Positions 1 through 8,770 of a DNA stretch of 64,000 nucleotides are shown in pieces. The stretch spans positions 1-64,000 of the forward strand of contig NZ_CP037423.1 of assembly GCF_007754155.1 (NCBI RefSeq). The letters are read 5' to 3'. Origin of the DNA: Stieleria neptunia. Its GTDB lineage: Bacteria > Planctomycetota > Planctomycetia > Pirellulales > Pirellulaceae. The notes under the pieces are model-generated. The model worked only from the letters and a program-made list of their open reading frames with translations. It ran no database searches and was not told where the DNA came from. The position numbers were made by a program, and so were the translations under genes. Numbering within the stretch: the stretch's first letter is position 1; the number at the start of each line of letters is the position of its first letter.

Positions 1-1110
1 GTGAACCTGTCTCCCGCCACCCCGAAGATCGAAACGTTTCCGTTGGAGCGACCGTTGTTGCGCCAACGCTCGCGTGATGCGAAACTGGCGCGGAGCCGTG
101 CGGCGGCGTCCCTGTCGTTCTTCATCAGTGGCGACGAGAACCGATTGGCGACGTATGTGGCTCAGTCGGAACCGACGATCGCGATGTCGCAACCGGTCCT
201 GTTGATCGGCCCAGCGGGTTGCGGCAAGACGACGTTGGCGTTGCATTTGGCCGCCCGCATCGCCGCAACCCTTTCACTCGGTGGTGACGCCACGGCGGTC
301 AAGTATTTTTCGGCGTCCGACTTTGCCCGCGAGTATGCCGAAGCGGTGGCGGCGGACGATTTGCCGCCGCTTCGTGAATCGCTCGACGACGCGGCCATTT
401 TGGTGATTGATGATCTGGATTCGATCGCCGGAAAGCTGGCCGCCCAAGATGAATTGTCGATTCGCATCGAACGGCGGATCGCTGCGGGAAAGCCGACGAT
501 TTTCACCAGCAAACGGCTGCCATCGGAAACTCGCGCTATCCGTCCCCAATTGGCCAGCCGATGCGTGATCGGATTGACGATCCCGATCGCTTACCCGACG
601 GGCGAATCGCGTTTGACGATCCTTCGCGAACTCGCCTTGCTTCGCGGATTGGAATTGTCGGACGACTTGATCGGATTGCTCGACGCCGGCCTGCGGACCG
701 ACATTTCGGTGCTGGCCCTCGACTCGGCGATCAAGCAAGTCGATTTGTATTGTCGGATGAATCAATCCGCGGCCGACGTCGTGGCGGTTCAATCGGCGAT
801 CAACGCTGCGGGCCAACGCAGCGACATCGATCTGGGAAAGATCACCCGGATCGTGGCCCGAATCTGGGGGCATCGCACCAAAGACTTGCGCAGCGGTTCG
901 CGAAAACAATCCGTCGTCCGGGCCCGATCGTTGGCGATGTTGCTGGCCCGCCAATTCACCTCGTCCAGCTTGGACAAAATCGGCGAGTACTTCGGCGGAC
1001 GCGACCACTCGACGGTTCTGCATGCGATCCGCAAGACCGAAACGTTGCTCCAGCAGGACGCCGACCTGAGTCGGATGATGGTCGAAGCCACCGAGAAGCT
1101 GGCCGCCTAG
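1..1110 (+). CDS. dnaA: Chromosomal replication initiator DnaA
   Basis: Initiator that binds DnaA boxes and opens the origin. The 369-residue product has an AAA+ ATPase core with Walker A GPAGCGKTT (residues 70-78), Walker B VIDD (135-138) and an arginine-finger-like stretch near 180-192. The C-terminal domain IV helix-turn-helix carries the DnaA signature GGRDHSTVLHAIRK (332-345). It is shorter than typical DnaA (about 450 residues), and no domain I (helicase/DiaA contact) is visible. The reading frame begins with GTG at the very first base, so the true start may lie upstream. dnaN follows after a 568-bp gap, the classic dnaA-dnaN arrangement. Family is certain; start is uncertain. Confidence 0.93.
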   Translation: MNLSPATPKIETFPLERPLLRQRSRDAKLARSRAAASLSFFISGDENRLATYVAQSEPTIAMSQPVLLIGPAGCGKTTLALHLAARIAATLSLGGDATAVKYFSASDFAREYAEAVAADDLPPLRESLDDAAILVIDDLDSIAGKLAAQDELSIRIERRIAAGKPTIFTSKRLPSETRAIRPQLASRCVIGLTIPIAYPTGESRLTILRELALLRGLELSDDLIGLLDAGLRTDISVLALDSAIKQVDLYCRMNQSAADVVAVQSAINAAGQRSDIDLGKITRIVARIWGHRTKDLRSGSRKQSVVRARSLAMLLARQFTSSSLDKIGEYFGGRDHSTVLHAIRKTETLLQQDADLSRMMVEATEKLAA

Positions 1111-1678
1111 GGCTGGTTGGATCGCGGCCGATAGCCGGATAGGAATGAGCCCACCGATGGCAGCGCGAACCCACCGATGGAAAGCAGCCTGTGATCCGTT
1201 TCACTGTAACCCAGGAACATCGGATCGCACGCTCGACGTCAATGCAAACGTCCGACGCCCCTGATTCTTGATTCTTGCTTTTTTTCCAGCCGTTTGGGTG
1301 TGGAAAACGCGTCAGCACGTCGTCGGTGTCCAGACGACTGAATCGTCAGTCGAACCGGTCCCGTCCCACCATGCCGTCGGCCACTGTCAGCAACCGGGCT
1401 GGTTTCCGACCGTTCCTCGACACCAGACCGACGGCTTTTCCACTTCGGTCTAATTCGCGTAAGTGGTTTTAGGGATGCTACTTATCGCTGCCAAATGGCG
1501 TCCGCTGACGGCATCTTCGGAAAGATTACGATAACGACGATAAATAATTAAATCTAACCAGAATAGAAACCCATCGGATGAAACCGATCGCTCTGCCTCA
1601 GCCATGCTGCCCAAACCGCTGGATTGCGTTAAAACATGGACCCCGTGAATCGCTCCTCCAGCCGATTGCTTTGCATCC
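1111..1678. other. dnaA-dnaN intergenic region, candidate oriC
   Basis: A 568-bp gap without a convincing gene. It contains a perfect TTTTCCACA on the minus strand (1299-1307), a form used as DnaA box in cyanobacteria, near matches TTTTCCACT (1436-1444) and AAAACCACT (minus, 1462-1470), and a strikingly AT-rich stretch around 1520-1570 that could be the unwinding element. Two direct copies of cccaccgatgg lie near 1151 and 1171. Position between dnaA and dnaN is the usual origin site, but the box number is low, so this is a candidate only. Confidence 0.5.
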
Positions 1679-2797
1679 ATGAAAATCTCCTGCTCGCGTG
1701 AACCCCTCACGAATGCCTTTTCACTGGCGGCCAGTGTCGCCCCCGCTCGGTCTCCCAAGGAGATCTTGCAGAATGTGAAAATCACCGCGTCGGGCGGCAA
1801 GCTGACGCTGACCGCGACCGATATGGAAGTCGGGATTCGATTGGAAGTCGAGGAAGGGGTGGAGATCGAAACCGAAGGCACGGCGCTGCTGCCGGTCCAA
1901 CGCATGATGGCGATCTTGCGGGAAAGCAACGATGAAACGTTGACGTTGATGACCGATGATTCGGGGATTCAGGTCAGCGGGGCACGCAGCACGTTCCGGT
2001 TGCCCGGCAGCAACCCGGACGAGTTCCCGCCGGTGGTCTCGTTCGAGGAAGACAAATACCACGTGATCTCGACGCGGTTCTTCCGGTCGATGGTGCGTCG
2101 CACGGTTTTCGCGACCGACACCGACAACAGCCGCTTCGCCCTCGGCGGGGTGCTGTTGGAAATGACCGGCAATTCAGTCACGGCGGTGGGCACCGATGGT
2201 CGCCGGCTGGCGAGCATGCAGGGCGAAGGCGAATCGATCGGCGGGCACGAGACCAGCGGCACCAGCACGATCGTGCCGACGCGGGCGATTCAATTGATGG
2301 AACGGGCCGTCGACGAGAACGAAGACACGGTGGATGTCGCGGCGCGACAAAGCGATTTGTTGCTGCGAACCAAAACCGCGGTGATCTATTCACGGCTCGT
2401 GGAAGGGCGTTATCCGACGTGGCGACAAGTGATCCCCAAACGTGACGACGCGGTCCAATTGGACTTGACCGTCGGACCGGTGTTCGCGGCCCTGCGGCAG
2501 GCGGCGATCGTGACCGATCAAGATAGCCGAGGCATCGATTTCACGTTCGGCGACGGAACGTTGAAGCTGGAAGCGAGTACCAAGGATGTCGGTCAGTCGC
2601 AAATCGAATTACCGATCGCTTATGACGGAGATCCGATCACGCTGACGATGGACCATCGCTATCTGGCTGATTTCTGCAAAGTGCTCGACCGCGAGCAAAG
2701 TTTTCAGATCGAGATCGAATCGGGGGCTTCGCCGGCCTTGATGACCACCGACGATGGCTATTCGTACGTGATCATGCCGATGTCACGCGACCGATAA
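1679..2797 (+). CDS. dnaN: DNA polymerase III beta sliding clamp
   Basis: Ring-shaped processivity clamp for the replicative polymerase. The 372-residue length matches the family, with three repeated clamp domains spanning the chain. Recognisable conserved segments are the N-terminal MKISCSREPL, the middle ALGGVLLEM and TDGRRLA, and the C-terminal VIMPM near the end, where the family ends in a PMR-like motif. No strong Shine-Dalgarno precedes the ATG. It follows dnaA in the same direction, as in most bacteria. Confidence 0.97.
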   Translation: MKISCSREPLTNAFSLAASVAPARSPKEILQNVKITASGGKLTLTATDMEVGIRLEVEEGVEIETEGTALLPVQRMMAILRESNDETLTLMTDDSGIQVSGARSTFRLPGSNPDEFPPVVSFEEDKYHVISTRFFRSMVRRTVFATDTDNSRFALGGVLLEMTGNSVTAVGTDGRRLASMQGEGESIGGHETSGTSTIVPTRAIQLMERAVDENEDTVDVAARQSDLLLRTKTAVIYSRLVEGRYPTWRQVIPKRDDAVQLDLTVGPVFAALRQAAIVTDQDSRGIDFTFGDGTLKLEASTKDVGQSQIELPIAYDGDPITLTMDHRYLADFCKVLDREQSFQIEIESGASPALMTTDDGYSYVIMPMSRDR

Positions 2798-2827
2798 GCA
2801 GCCTTTGGGGCCACGCTGTGAAGCATT

Positions 2828-2903
2828 TTTTAGCGGTAGGGCGCGAGCCCTCCGGTGTTGTGGCAGAGAGGAAGAACCGGAGGGCTCGCGCCCTGCCGCT
2901 AAA
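2828..2903. repeat. Long palindromic repeat, family P1
   Basis: Two 28-base arms (2828-2855 and 2876-2903) containing GGGCGCGAGCCCTCCGGT and its near-perfect complement are separated by about 20 bases. The arms would form a long hairpin downstream of dnaN. A diverged second copy lies at 40211-40288. It has no coding potential and no poly-T tail, so it is better described as a dispersed palindrome than as a proven terminator. Confidence 0.85.
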
Positions 2904-2912
2904 ACCTCAACA

Positions 2913-2944
2913 AACACATGGGAAAAAAGCTTCGCAGCGTTGCC
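2913..2944 (+). repeat. Short dispersed repeat, family P2
   Basis: The segment AACACATGGGAAAAAAGC followed by TTCGCAGCGTTGCC recurs, inverted and with small differences, at 63067-63098. The two copies lie 60 kb apart in unrelated gaps, which suggests a mobile or structured intergenic element. Confidence 0.6.
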
Positions 2945-3093
2945 GATTGGGGGGCGAGATCGGCCGTTGCCCCCAACCGGCGGGGATCGGCGGCCGATAC
3001 CGTTTGGTCCTCCGAAGCCGACCATGCTAGGCTACCGATGACAGAATCATCTTCGAACGGACCAAGACCATTCCACTCAAGGGAACCGCGCTC

Positions 3094-4080
3094 GTGAACG
3101 ACGTTTCAAATCCGGCCAGCCAGCTCGATCAACTCAAACGGTTCACCAAAGTGGTCGCCGACACCGGTGATTTCGAATCGATGCGGGAGTTCGCGCCGCA
3201 GGACGCCACCACCAACCCCTCGCTCATCCTGGCCGCTTCGAGCCAGCCGCAGTATGCCCACCTGATCGAACAGGCCATCGACGAACACGCCGGTGGGACG
3301 CTCAGCGGCCAACAGCGGATCGACAGCATCCTCAATCGCGTCCTGATCCTGTTTGGCAAGGAAATCTTGCAAATCGTCCCGGGCCGGGTGTCCACCGAAG
3401 TCGATGCGCGTTTGTCGTTCGATACCAAGGGCACCATCGAACTGGCCAAGCGGCTGATCGACCTGTATGCCGCCGAAGGCATCGAGCGCGACCGCGTGCT
3501 GATCAAGATCGCCTCGACGTGGGAAGGCATTCGGGCGGCCGAGGTGCTGGAGAAAGAAGGCATTCATTGCAACTTGACGTTGCTGTTTTCGCTGCCCCAA
3601 GCGATCGCCTGTGCCGAAGCCAAGGTGCAGTTGATCTCGCCGTTTGTCGGTCGCATCTACGATTGGTACAAGAAATCGACCGGACAGGAATACAGCGGTG
3701 CCGATGACCCGGGTGTCCAGTCGGTCGGCCAGATCTATGAGTACTACAAGAAATTTGATTACAAAACGGAAGTCATGGGCGCCAGCTTCCGCAACGTCGG
3801 CCAGATCATCGAGTTGGCGGGATCAGACTTGCTGACGATCAGCCCCAATCTGCTGGCCGAGCTGCAAGCGTCGACCGACCCGATCGAAAAGAAACTCGAT
3901 GAAGCGACGGCCAAGCAGAGCGACATCGAAAAGGTTTCCATGGATGAAAACACGTTTCGGTTTGAACTGAACGAAGACGCCATGGCGACCGAAAAAACGG
4001 CCGAAGGGATTCGTCGCTTTGCCGCCGACATCCGCAAGCTGGAAACGATGATCAGCGAAAAAGCCGAGGCGGCTGTTTAG
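3094..4080 (+). CDS. tal: Transaldolase
   Basis: Transfers a dihydroxyacetone unit between sugar phosphates in the non-oxidative pentose phosphate pathway. At 328 residues it fits the TalB class. The motif ATTNPSL lies at residues 38-44, and the Schiff-base lysine is K138 in [19 protein letters not shown] and the [13 protein letters not shown] block are also typical. The start is GTG, chosen because homology begins immediately after it; a gaaccg stretch upstream is only a weak ribosome site. It sits between dnaN and the DUF721 gene, ending 9 bases before the latter, so the two are probably co-transcribed. Confidence 0.96.
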   Translation: MNDVSNPASQLDQLKRFTKVVADTGDFESMREFAPQDATTNPSLILAASSQPQYAHLIEQAIDEHAGGTLSGQQRIDSILNRVLILFGKEILQIVPGRVSTEVDARLSFDTKGTIELAKRLIDLYAAEGIERDRVLIKIASTWEGIRAAEVLEKEGIHCNLTLLFSLPQAIACAEAKVQLISPFVGRIYDWYKKSTGQEYSGADDPGVQSVGQIYEYYKKFDYKTEVMGASFRNVGQIIELAGSDLLTISPNLLAELQASTDPIEKKLDEATAKQSDIEKVSMDENTFRFELNEDAMATEKTAEGIRRFAADIRKLETMISEKAEAAV

Positions 4081-4089
4081 ACACCACCG

Positions 4090-4413
4090 ATGAACAGACC
4101 GTCGGATCCGCCGAAACCCCGCGTCCAATCGATCGGCTCGTTGGTCGGTCAATTGATCTCGCGACGCGGGTACGCACAAATCGCCGCGACCGACAGGTTC
4201 CACGAGGCGATCGCGGCGGCCGTCGGCAAGGATCTGGCGGCCGAAGTCACCGTCGGCAAACTCAATCGCGGCGTGTTGAAAGTGTTTGCCAAAGACTCGG
4301 TGACGATTCAGGAATTGACGTTCCAAAAACGATCGATCATCAAGCAGATCGGCAAGCAGGTGCCCGACGCCAAGATCAGCGACATCCGCTTCGCCGTGCT
4401 GACCCGATCGTAA
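4090..4413 (+). CDS. dciA: DUF721/DciA family protein, candidate helicase loader
   Basis: A 107-residue protein with the DUF721 fold signature: an N-terminal ISRRGYAQIAA-like helix and the central AVGKDLAAEVTVGKLNRGVL followed by a basic C-terminal half. DciA proteins load the replicative helicase DnaB in bacteria without dnaC or dnaI, which fits its place beside dnaA and dnaN. It starts 9 bases after tal. Assignment is by pattern recognition; the loader role is known for the family and inferred here. Confidence 0.8.
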   Translation: MNRPSDPPKPRVQSIGSLVGQLISRRGYAQIAATDRFHEAIAAAVGKDLAAEVTVGKLNRGVLKVFAKDSVTIQELTFQKRSIIKQIGKQVPDAKISDIRFAVLTRS

Positions 4414-4444
4414 AAAGCCAGCGGGACGCCAGACGTGGTCAGCG

Positions 4445-4522
4445 GATGTTGTACGACGTCCTTTCCAGGTCGTCGTCGGGAGTCCAGCGGACGACGGCCC
4501 GGAAGGGCCATCGTACATCAAC
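4445..4522. repeat. Palindromic repeat, family P3
   Basis: Arms at 4445-4477 and 4490-4522 share TGTACGA/TCGTACA outer stems and ACGACGTCC/GGACGACGG-type inner stems, predicting a branched hairpin between the convergent dciA and antiporter genes. A related sequence with GACGACCTGGAAAGGAC is found at 45797-45852. Probably a dispersed intergenic element that may also end transcription. Confidence 0.7.
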
Positions 4523-4545
4523 AACCCGCGAGTCCAGCGCTGTTG

Positions 4546-5931
4546 CTAAAACCCCAGCGAACCCAACACCGCGTAGCCGATAAACACCAGGTACAAGCCC
4601 ACCAAGACCAACGACTTTCGCAGCGTCAGTTGCAATCGGTGTGACAGGATTCCCAGCGTGATCATGGTCAAGGTCAGCAACAGGACTTGCAGACCGAATA
4701 AACCAGGCATCGGCTTGCCGTCGATCAACAGATCGATCGGTTGGCCGTTGTTGAGAAAGATGCCGGCGATCAGCGGCAGCGACAAGCAAATGCAGATGTC
4801 AAAGATGTTGGATCCAAACGCGTTGCTGACCGCACCATCGTCATCGCCACGCTTGGCCGCTCCGATCGACAGCAACGTATCGGGAACACTGCTGGCCGCG
4901 GCGGCCACAATCACGGCGACAAAGAACACGGGAATGTCCAGCGTGGTGGCGATCGAAACGGTGACTTCCACGAGCCAATAGCAGGCGATCGCGGTGATCG
5001 CGGTGGAGCCCACCAACAGGCTATAGGAGATCGACGGTCGAAGCGGGATTTGAATCCGTCCGAACAACATGCCGGCCGAGTCGACTTCCTCGTCACCTTC
5101 TTCCTCATCCTCAGGGGTATCGCCACGAAGCTCGCGGCCGACATAGTCGATCAGACTCGGTGTTGCGTTGATACCATGATCGGTCAAAGCGGATTGAATC
5201 TGTTGTTCGTCGGGCTTGTCGATCGATTGAAGCGTTTCCATCGCCACCGAGCGGGCAATTCGGTACTTACGGGCATCCATCCACAGCCAGACCAAATAGA
5301 CCACGTACAGGCCGAGCAGGATGGCCGCCAGGTGCCAGGAAAGTTGCTTGCTGAACAGAAACGCGACCAACACGATTTCACAGACCAGAAACCACAATCC
5401 GTCGCGGGTGATCACGGTGCGATGGATCTCGATGATCGGTTTCCGGTGCCGAGTCAACGCGATGGCGATGCCGCAGAACGCCGGGATCAAGATCATGTTA
5501 TAGACAGCCGATCCGGCACAGGTCGCGATCGTCGCCCCAAACCCTTCGCCGGCGTGCAGACCGGGTTCCCCCGGCGGCGCCAAAACCGAAGCGTTCATGG
5601 CGTACAGGACGAAGAAAAACCCGGTGAACAGCTCCGGTAGCGAACTGGCAACCGCGTCCAGCGTCGCGCCCCGAACACTGCTGGGGATCCGCCACTGTTC
5701 GCCCAGAAACTGCGCCGCGTCGGCGAACGGATCACAAGCTTGCCAAATCACGATCGAGATCATCGCGATTTGAAACACCGCGAGCGTCAAGTTGGCCCCG
5801 ACCGACGTGGGAGCCAGACTCGCCCAACCGTAGCTGGCGCACAGGCCGATGAAGCAGCCGATGGTGGCCCAGACGGCGAGGCCGAGGCGAGAGTGGGAGG
5901 GGGGAGAATCAGACGGGGCGGAATCAGACAA
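4546..5931 (-). CDS. Sodium/calcium exchanger family membrane antiporter
   Basis: Inner-membrane cation antiporter of the CaCA superfamily, likely exchanging Ca2+ for Na+ or H+. The 461-residue chain has about ten hydrophobic segments. The two hallmark alpha repeats are visible: alpha-1 GATLDAVASSLPELFTGFF (residues 88-106) and alpha-2 VPDTLLSIGAAKRG...SNAFGSNIFD (349-379), each with acidic and Ser/Asn residues that line the ion site. A cytosolic loop with an acidic run (about 265-285) separates the halves and may sense Ca2+. It is transcribed leftward, divergent from the methyltransferase, with about 110 bases between starts. Confidence 0.88.
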   Translation of the reverse strand: MSDSAPSDSPPSHSRLGLAVWATIGCFIGLCASYGWASLAPTSVGANLTLAVFQIAMISIVIWQACDPFADAAQFLGEQWRIPSSVRGATLDAVASSLPELFTGFFFVLYAMNASVLAPPGEPGLHAGEGFGATIATCAGSAVYNMILIPAFCGIAIALTRHRKPIIEIHRTVITRDGLWFLVCEIVLVAFLFSKQLSWHLAAILLGLYVVYLVWLWMDARKYRIARSVAMETLQSIDKPDEQQIQSALTDHGINATPSLIDYVGRELRGDTPEDEEEGDEEVDSAGMLFGRIQIPLRPSISYSLLVGSTAITAIACYWLVEVTVSIATTLDIPVFFVAVIVAAAASSVPDTLLSIGAAKRGDDDGAVSNAFGSNIFDICICLSLPLIAGIFLNNGQPIDLLIDGKPMPGLFGLQVLLLTLTMITLGILSHRLQLTLRKSLVLVGLYLVFIGYAVLGSLGF

Positions 5932-6040
5932 TCGACGCTCGGGATGAATGGTGGACGGTGCCGGACGAAACGAAGTGTAGTAGGGAGGGAAAAGTTTGCG
6001 GATGGGGCGCAGGAAAACGGTCGCATGTTACATTGCCGAC

Positions 6041-6778
6041 ATGACACACGCCGACTCAGCCGAAATCCACCCCGCGGACCCGCCCGCCGACCTCCCCACC
6101 GAATTGATCGCCACCGCCGACCGATTGCTCGATTGGCGCTGGGAAGACACCCCGATCGCGGGCCAATCCTGGCCGCTGGCGGTCGCGGCGGATCCCGATG
6201 CGATGCTGATCGATGCTTGCAAACGGCAGGATAACGGTGAACAGGGGGTCATCGATCCGTTTTGGGCGGCGACCTGGCGGGCGGCTTCCGGCTTGGACCG
6301 TTTTTTAGAGACTCAACAACTCGACGGTCAATCGGTCTTGGAATTGGGCTGCGGAACCGGGCACGCGGGCATTTCCGCCGCACTCCGCGGTGCCCACGTG
6401 ACGCTGACCGATGGAGTGGAAGACCCCCTGCACCTGGTCCGGTTGAGCAGCCACCCGATCGCGGATCGTTGTGAGATCCGGCGGTTGAGATTCGGGATCG
6501 ATCGGCTGGACCGAACGTTCCCGATCATCCTGGGCAGCGACGTCACCTACCTGCGGCAATTGTGGCCGGAGCTGGAGCAATGTTTACAGGATCATTTGGC
6601 TCCCGGCGGCGTGGTCTTGTTGAGTGACCCGTACCGCATCATCGCCAACGAGTTCCGCGAGTGGATCGGCAAGCGGCCCTGGAAATACACCGAACACAAG
6701 CTGGAAATGAAGGACGACCCCGAACACCCGATCCGGGTGATGGAATTGCACGCGATTGATCCCCACCAAGTGGCGTAA
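6041..6778 (+). CDS. SAM-dependent methyltransferase (METTL21-like)
   Basis: Class I methyltransferase of 245 residues. The SAM-binding motif I is VLELGCGTGHAG (residues 99-110), followed by TLTD (121-124) as the acidic ribose contact and LGSDVTY (164-170) at the motif after strand 4. This order resembles the METTL21/protein-lysine methyltransferase group, so a protein substrate is possible but not shown. The ATG at 6041 is preferred over an in-frame upstream start at 5996 because conservation-like sequence begins after it. The last codons and TAA stop lie inside a short dispersed hairpin (6770-6792), so the C-terminus may have been reshaped by that repeat. Confidence 0.82.
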   Translation: MTHADSAEIHPADPPADLPTELIATADRLLDWRWEDTPIAGQSWPLAVAADPDAMLIDACKRQDNGEQGVIDPFWAATWRAASGLDRFLETQQLDGQSVLELGCGTGHAGISAALRGAHVTLTDGVEDPLHLVRLSSHPIADRCEIRRLRFGIDRLDRTFPIILGSDVTYLRQLWPELEQCLQDHLAPGGVVLLSDPYRIIANEFREWIGKRPWKYTEHKLEMKDDPEHPIRVMELHAIDPHQVA

Positions 6779-6792
6779 GCTTCCAGCTTGCG
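6770..6792 (+). repeat. Mini-hairpin repeat, family P4 (copy 1)
   Basis: GTGGCGTAAGCTTCCAGCTT with an AAGCT/AGCTT stem around a TCC loop. Its internal TAA is the stop codon of the upstream methyltransferase gene. Other copies are at 13671-13693 (inverted), 30444-30466 and a partial one at 45774-45796. Confidence 0.75.
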
Positions 6793-6884
6793 ATCGCGAC
6801 ACCGTCAGGTGGCGGCGTCCACCACCGACAGCCCGATAATCCCTCATCGAAGTCATCGCTCGAAGTATTGTGGTTGTGTGATCG

Positions 6885-7286
6885 TTAATCGCTTAGTCGA
6901 TCCCACCATCCAAAATAGACATCGAGCGTCTCTTTCAAAGTTCGATGCTTGTGCTCGATCGCGTACGAGTACAAATAAGCTGGGGGTAAGTACAACGCGA
7001 GGTGCAAAAGATTGCTGTCCATATTCGGTCGTTCAAAAGCGAGCGCAGGCCCAGACAATCCAACGACGAACATGACGAACAGAATAAGGAGCAGCGGAAC
7101 ACGCACGAGTGCAACTCGAAGTCCCGGCGTATTGACGACAGATCGGCGGTAAACAAGTGCGAACGGTAGAGGAGTCAGGAAAACAATTGTTAACGCCAGT
7201 CCCGAAGCAACCCGGAATAACAGAATCCACAATGCCGATAGGGTGCAAGCAATCAGCAGTGATCGGATCGACAGTTGGATCGGCAT
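6885..7286 (-). CDS. Small membrane protein of unknown function
   Basis: A 133-residue protein starting MPIQLSIRSLLIACTL, a start style common in planctomycete membrane proteins of unknown role. Three to four hydrophobic segments are seen: about residues 8-30, 33-50, 57-80 and a weaker one near 95-110. The C-terminus is charged, with a conserved-looking DVYFGWWDRL end. An upstream in-frame start at 7319 would add 11 residues. No catalytic motif is recognised. It is isolated, convergent with the methyltransferase gene and followed upstream by repeats. Confidence 0.6.
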   Translation of the reverse strand: MPIQLSIRSLLIACTLSALWILLFRVASGLALTIVFLTPLPFALVYRRSVVNTPGLRVALVRVPLLLILFVMFVVGLSGPALAFERPNMDSNLLHLALYLPPAYLYSYAIEHKHRTLKETLDVYFGWWDRLSD

Positions 7287-7320
7287 GGCAAGTAAGGACT
7301 GTCGGAAGTGTGGGGGCATA

Positions 7321-7368
7321 GGGGTAAGCCTCTTTGTTGACTAAGTTGCATCAAAGAGACCTGACCCC
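7321..7368. repeat. Inverted repeat with REP-like arm
   Basis: GGGGTAAGCCTCTTTG (7321-7336) pairs with CAAAGAGACCTGACCCC (7352-7368). The arm read on the minus strand, GGGGTCAGGTCTCTTTG, resembles REP palindromes mobilised by RAYT-type Y1 transposases in other bacteria. No such transposase is in the window. Confidence 0.6.
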
Positions 7369-7523
7369 TTTTGTGTGGGCATGTTCGCGAGGCTTGGCAA
7401 CGCCAGCGACAAAAGAATCACGACTGCGAAAAACGCCCGACTCATCATTCGATTTCCTTGATGGCGTAAGGTTCCGATCACGGGGCGGTGACGAAAGTCT
7501 GTCCATTACGAATCCGCTCAACG

Positions 7524-8016
7524 TCGTCGCTCTGTGCCAATGTACTCGATCGCAATCGCCGTGGGCATCTCGCACTCATGGCGCTGCCGTTTTCGCTGGA
7601 CAGCAGCGACGAAGCCCGACCCCCGGTGGCTGACACCACCGGCAGACACTGTACCGGCCGTCCGGGCTTGAGACACGTTGCGGCTCGGCGACTTTGCATC
7701 AGCCCCTCCAGCAAAAACGTCAGCACAGCAGTCCACGCTATCCCGGAGGGATCACAGCGATTAGCCGGAGGTCAGCGTAGCGCCACCTCCGGGCAACACC
7801 CTCGAGCCTCCCCTCGACCCGGGGCGGGGTCGCAGCAAATCCCGACACCCCGCCGTGATCAGCTTCCCGCTCAATGGAACCCCCAAAGACTGACGGGAAA
7901 ATCGATAGCGATCACCGTCGGCAAGCCGTTTTTCCGACCCACAGAACCCAGCAGGAAGGTAGGAAAATTTCGGGTAGAAAAACGGATGCCCGCAAAACGA
8001 CACTCCCGGCAAACAC
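7524..8016. repeat. 493-bp dispersed repeat, copy A (uninterrupted)
   Basis: Nearly identical to the copy at 8771-9357 once a 94-bp insert there is removed; both are then exactly 493 bp. Positions 7621-7823 are identical in both copies. Internal hairpins include CCCGGTGGctgaCACCACCGG and CCGGAGGT...ACCTCCGG. Open frames in it are low-complexity and recur only because the DNA recurs, so no gene is called. The flanks 7369-7523 and 8017-8295 hold nothing recognisable. Confidence 0.9.
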
Positions 8017-8295
8017 CCAACTCTCTTTTCCTACCCAAAATGTTCCTACCTTCATCTCCAGCCGGTGCATCGCCCGCGGGTCATCAGCAGTACACCCGAT
8101 GCTCTTCGCGTTGAGAAAGTTGGCAAGTCAGCCAACGCAATCTCCCGCAAGGACGCACCAAAAGCCGCCGTGGCACCTTGATCGCACATTAACCGTCGAA
8201 GCGGAAAGCCATTGGGTGAACTTCAACGACAGAAATCACGGGGGGGACGGGCGAAGATCTTGCAAGCAGACCATTAAACACGACTCCCATGTATG

Positions 8296-8685
8296 TCATG
8301 GTTCGTCCGCTTTGTCTCGCGATTGCGAGAGTTTTTTATGGTGACCGTCGTGAACGACGAATAGGTGGCATTGGGGGAGTTCGGTCAAGATACGATCAAT
8401 GTCAGCGTGGGAAAGTTCGCAATCCTCAAACGCAATTCCAACCCATCCCCGCATGCTGTTTGCAACTGTGAGTCCGCGTAGTTGGCCGGGGTCCGGAACG
8501 GAGGTTAAGGTGATGCGATATTCGGTACCCAATGGCCAACAGGGGAGCGAGCCGTAGCGTCCACCAATGGTGTTGACCGCGTGTGAAAGCTGTCGCTCTT
8601 TCCGTGAGACGTTCAAGTAGTCAAGCAGGAGGACGCAGGCGGCGACCACAAGTACGGCAAGTGTGAATCGAATCAATCGGTTCAT
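8296..8685 (-). CDS. Hypothetical membrane-anchored protein
   Basis: A 129-residue product with one N-terminal hydrophobic segment (about residues 7-23, LAVLVVAACVLLLDYL) preceded by MNRLIRF, so it is probably a signal anchor. The rest is soluble, with a CELSHADIDRILTELPQC segment that looks like a leucine-containing repeat unit. The last part is rich in His and Lys. Not recognised as a known family. It sits between the two copies of the 493-bp repeat, so it may have been carried or stranded there. Confidence 0.5.
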   Translation of the reverse strand: MNRLIRFTLAVLVVAACVLLLDYLNVSRKERQLSHAVNTIGGRYGSLPCWPLGTEYRITLTSVPDPGQLRGLTVANSMRGWVGIAFEDCELSHADIDRILTELPQCHLFVVHDGHHKKLSQSRDKADEP

Positions 8686-8770
8686 CTCAGCATTTCACCG
8701 TGGTCAGTAATGCAGACCTGTCAGACGAATGCATGGTTCGCGCGTCCGGCCACGACGACGGCCCGTGCCA

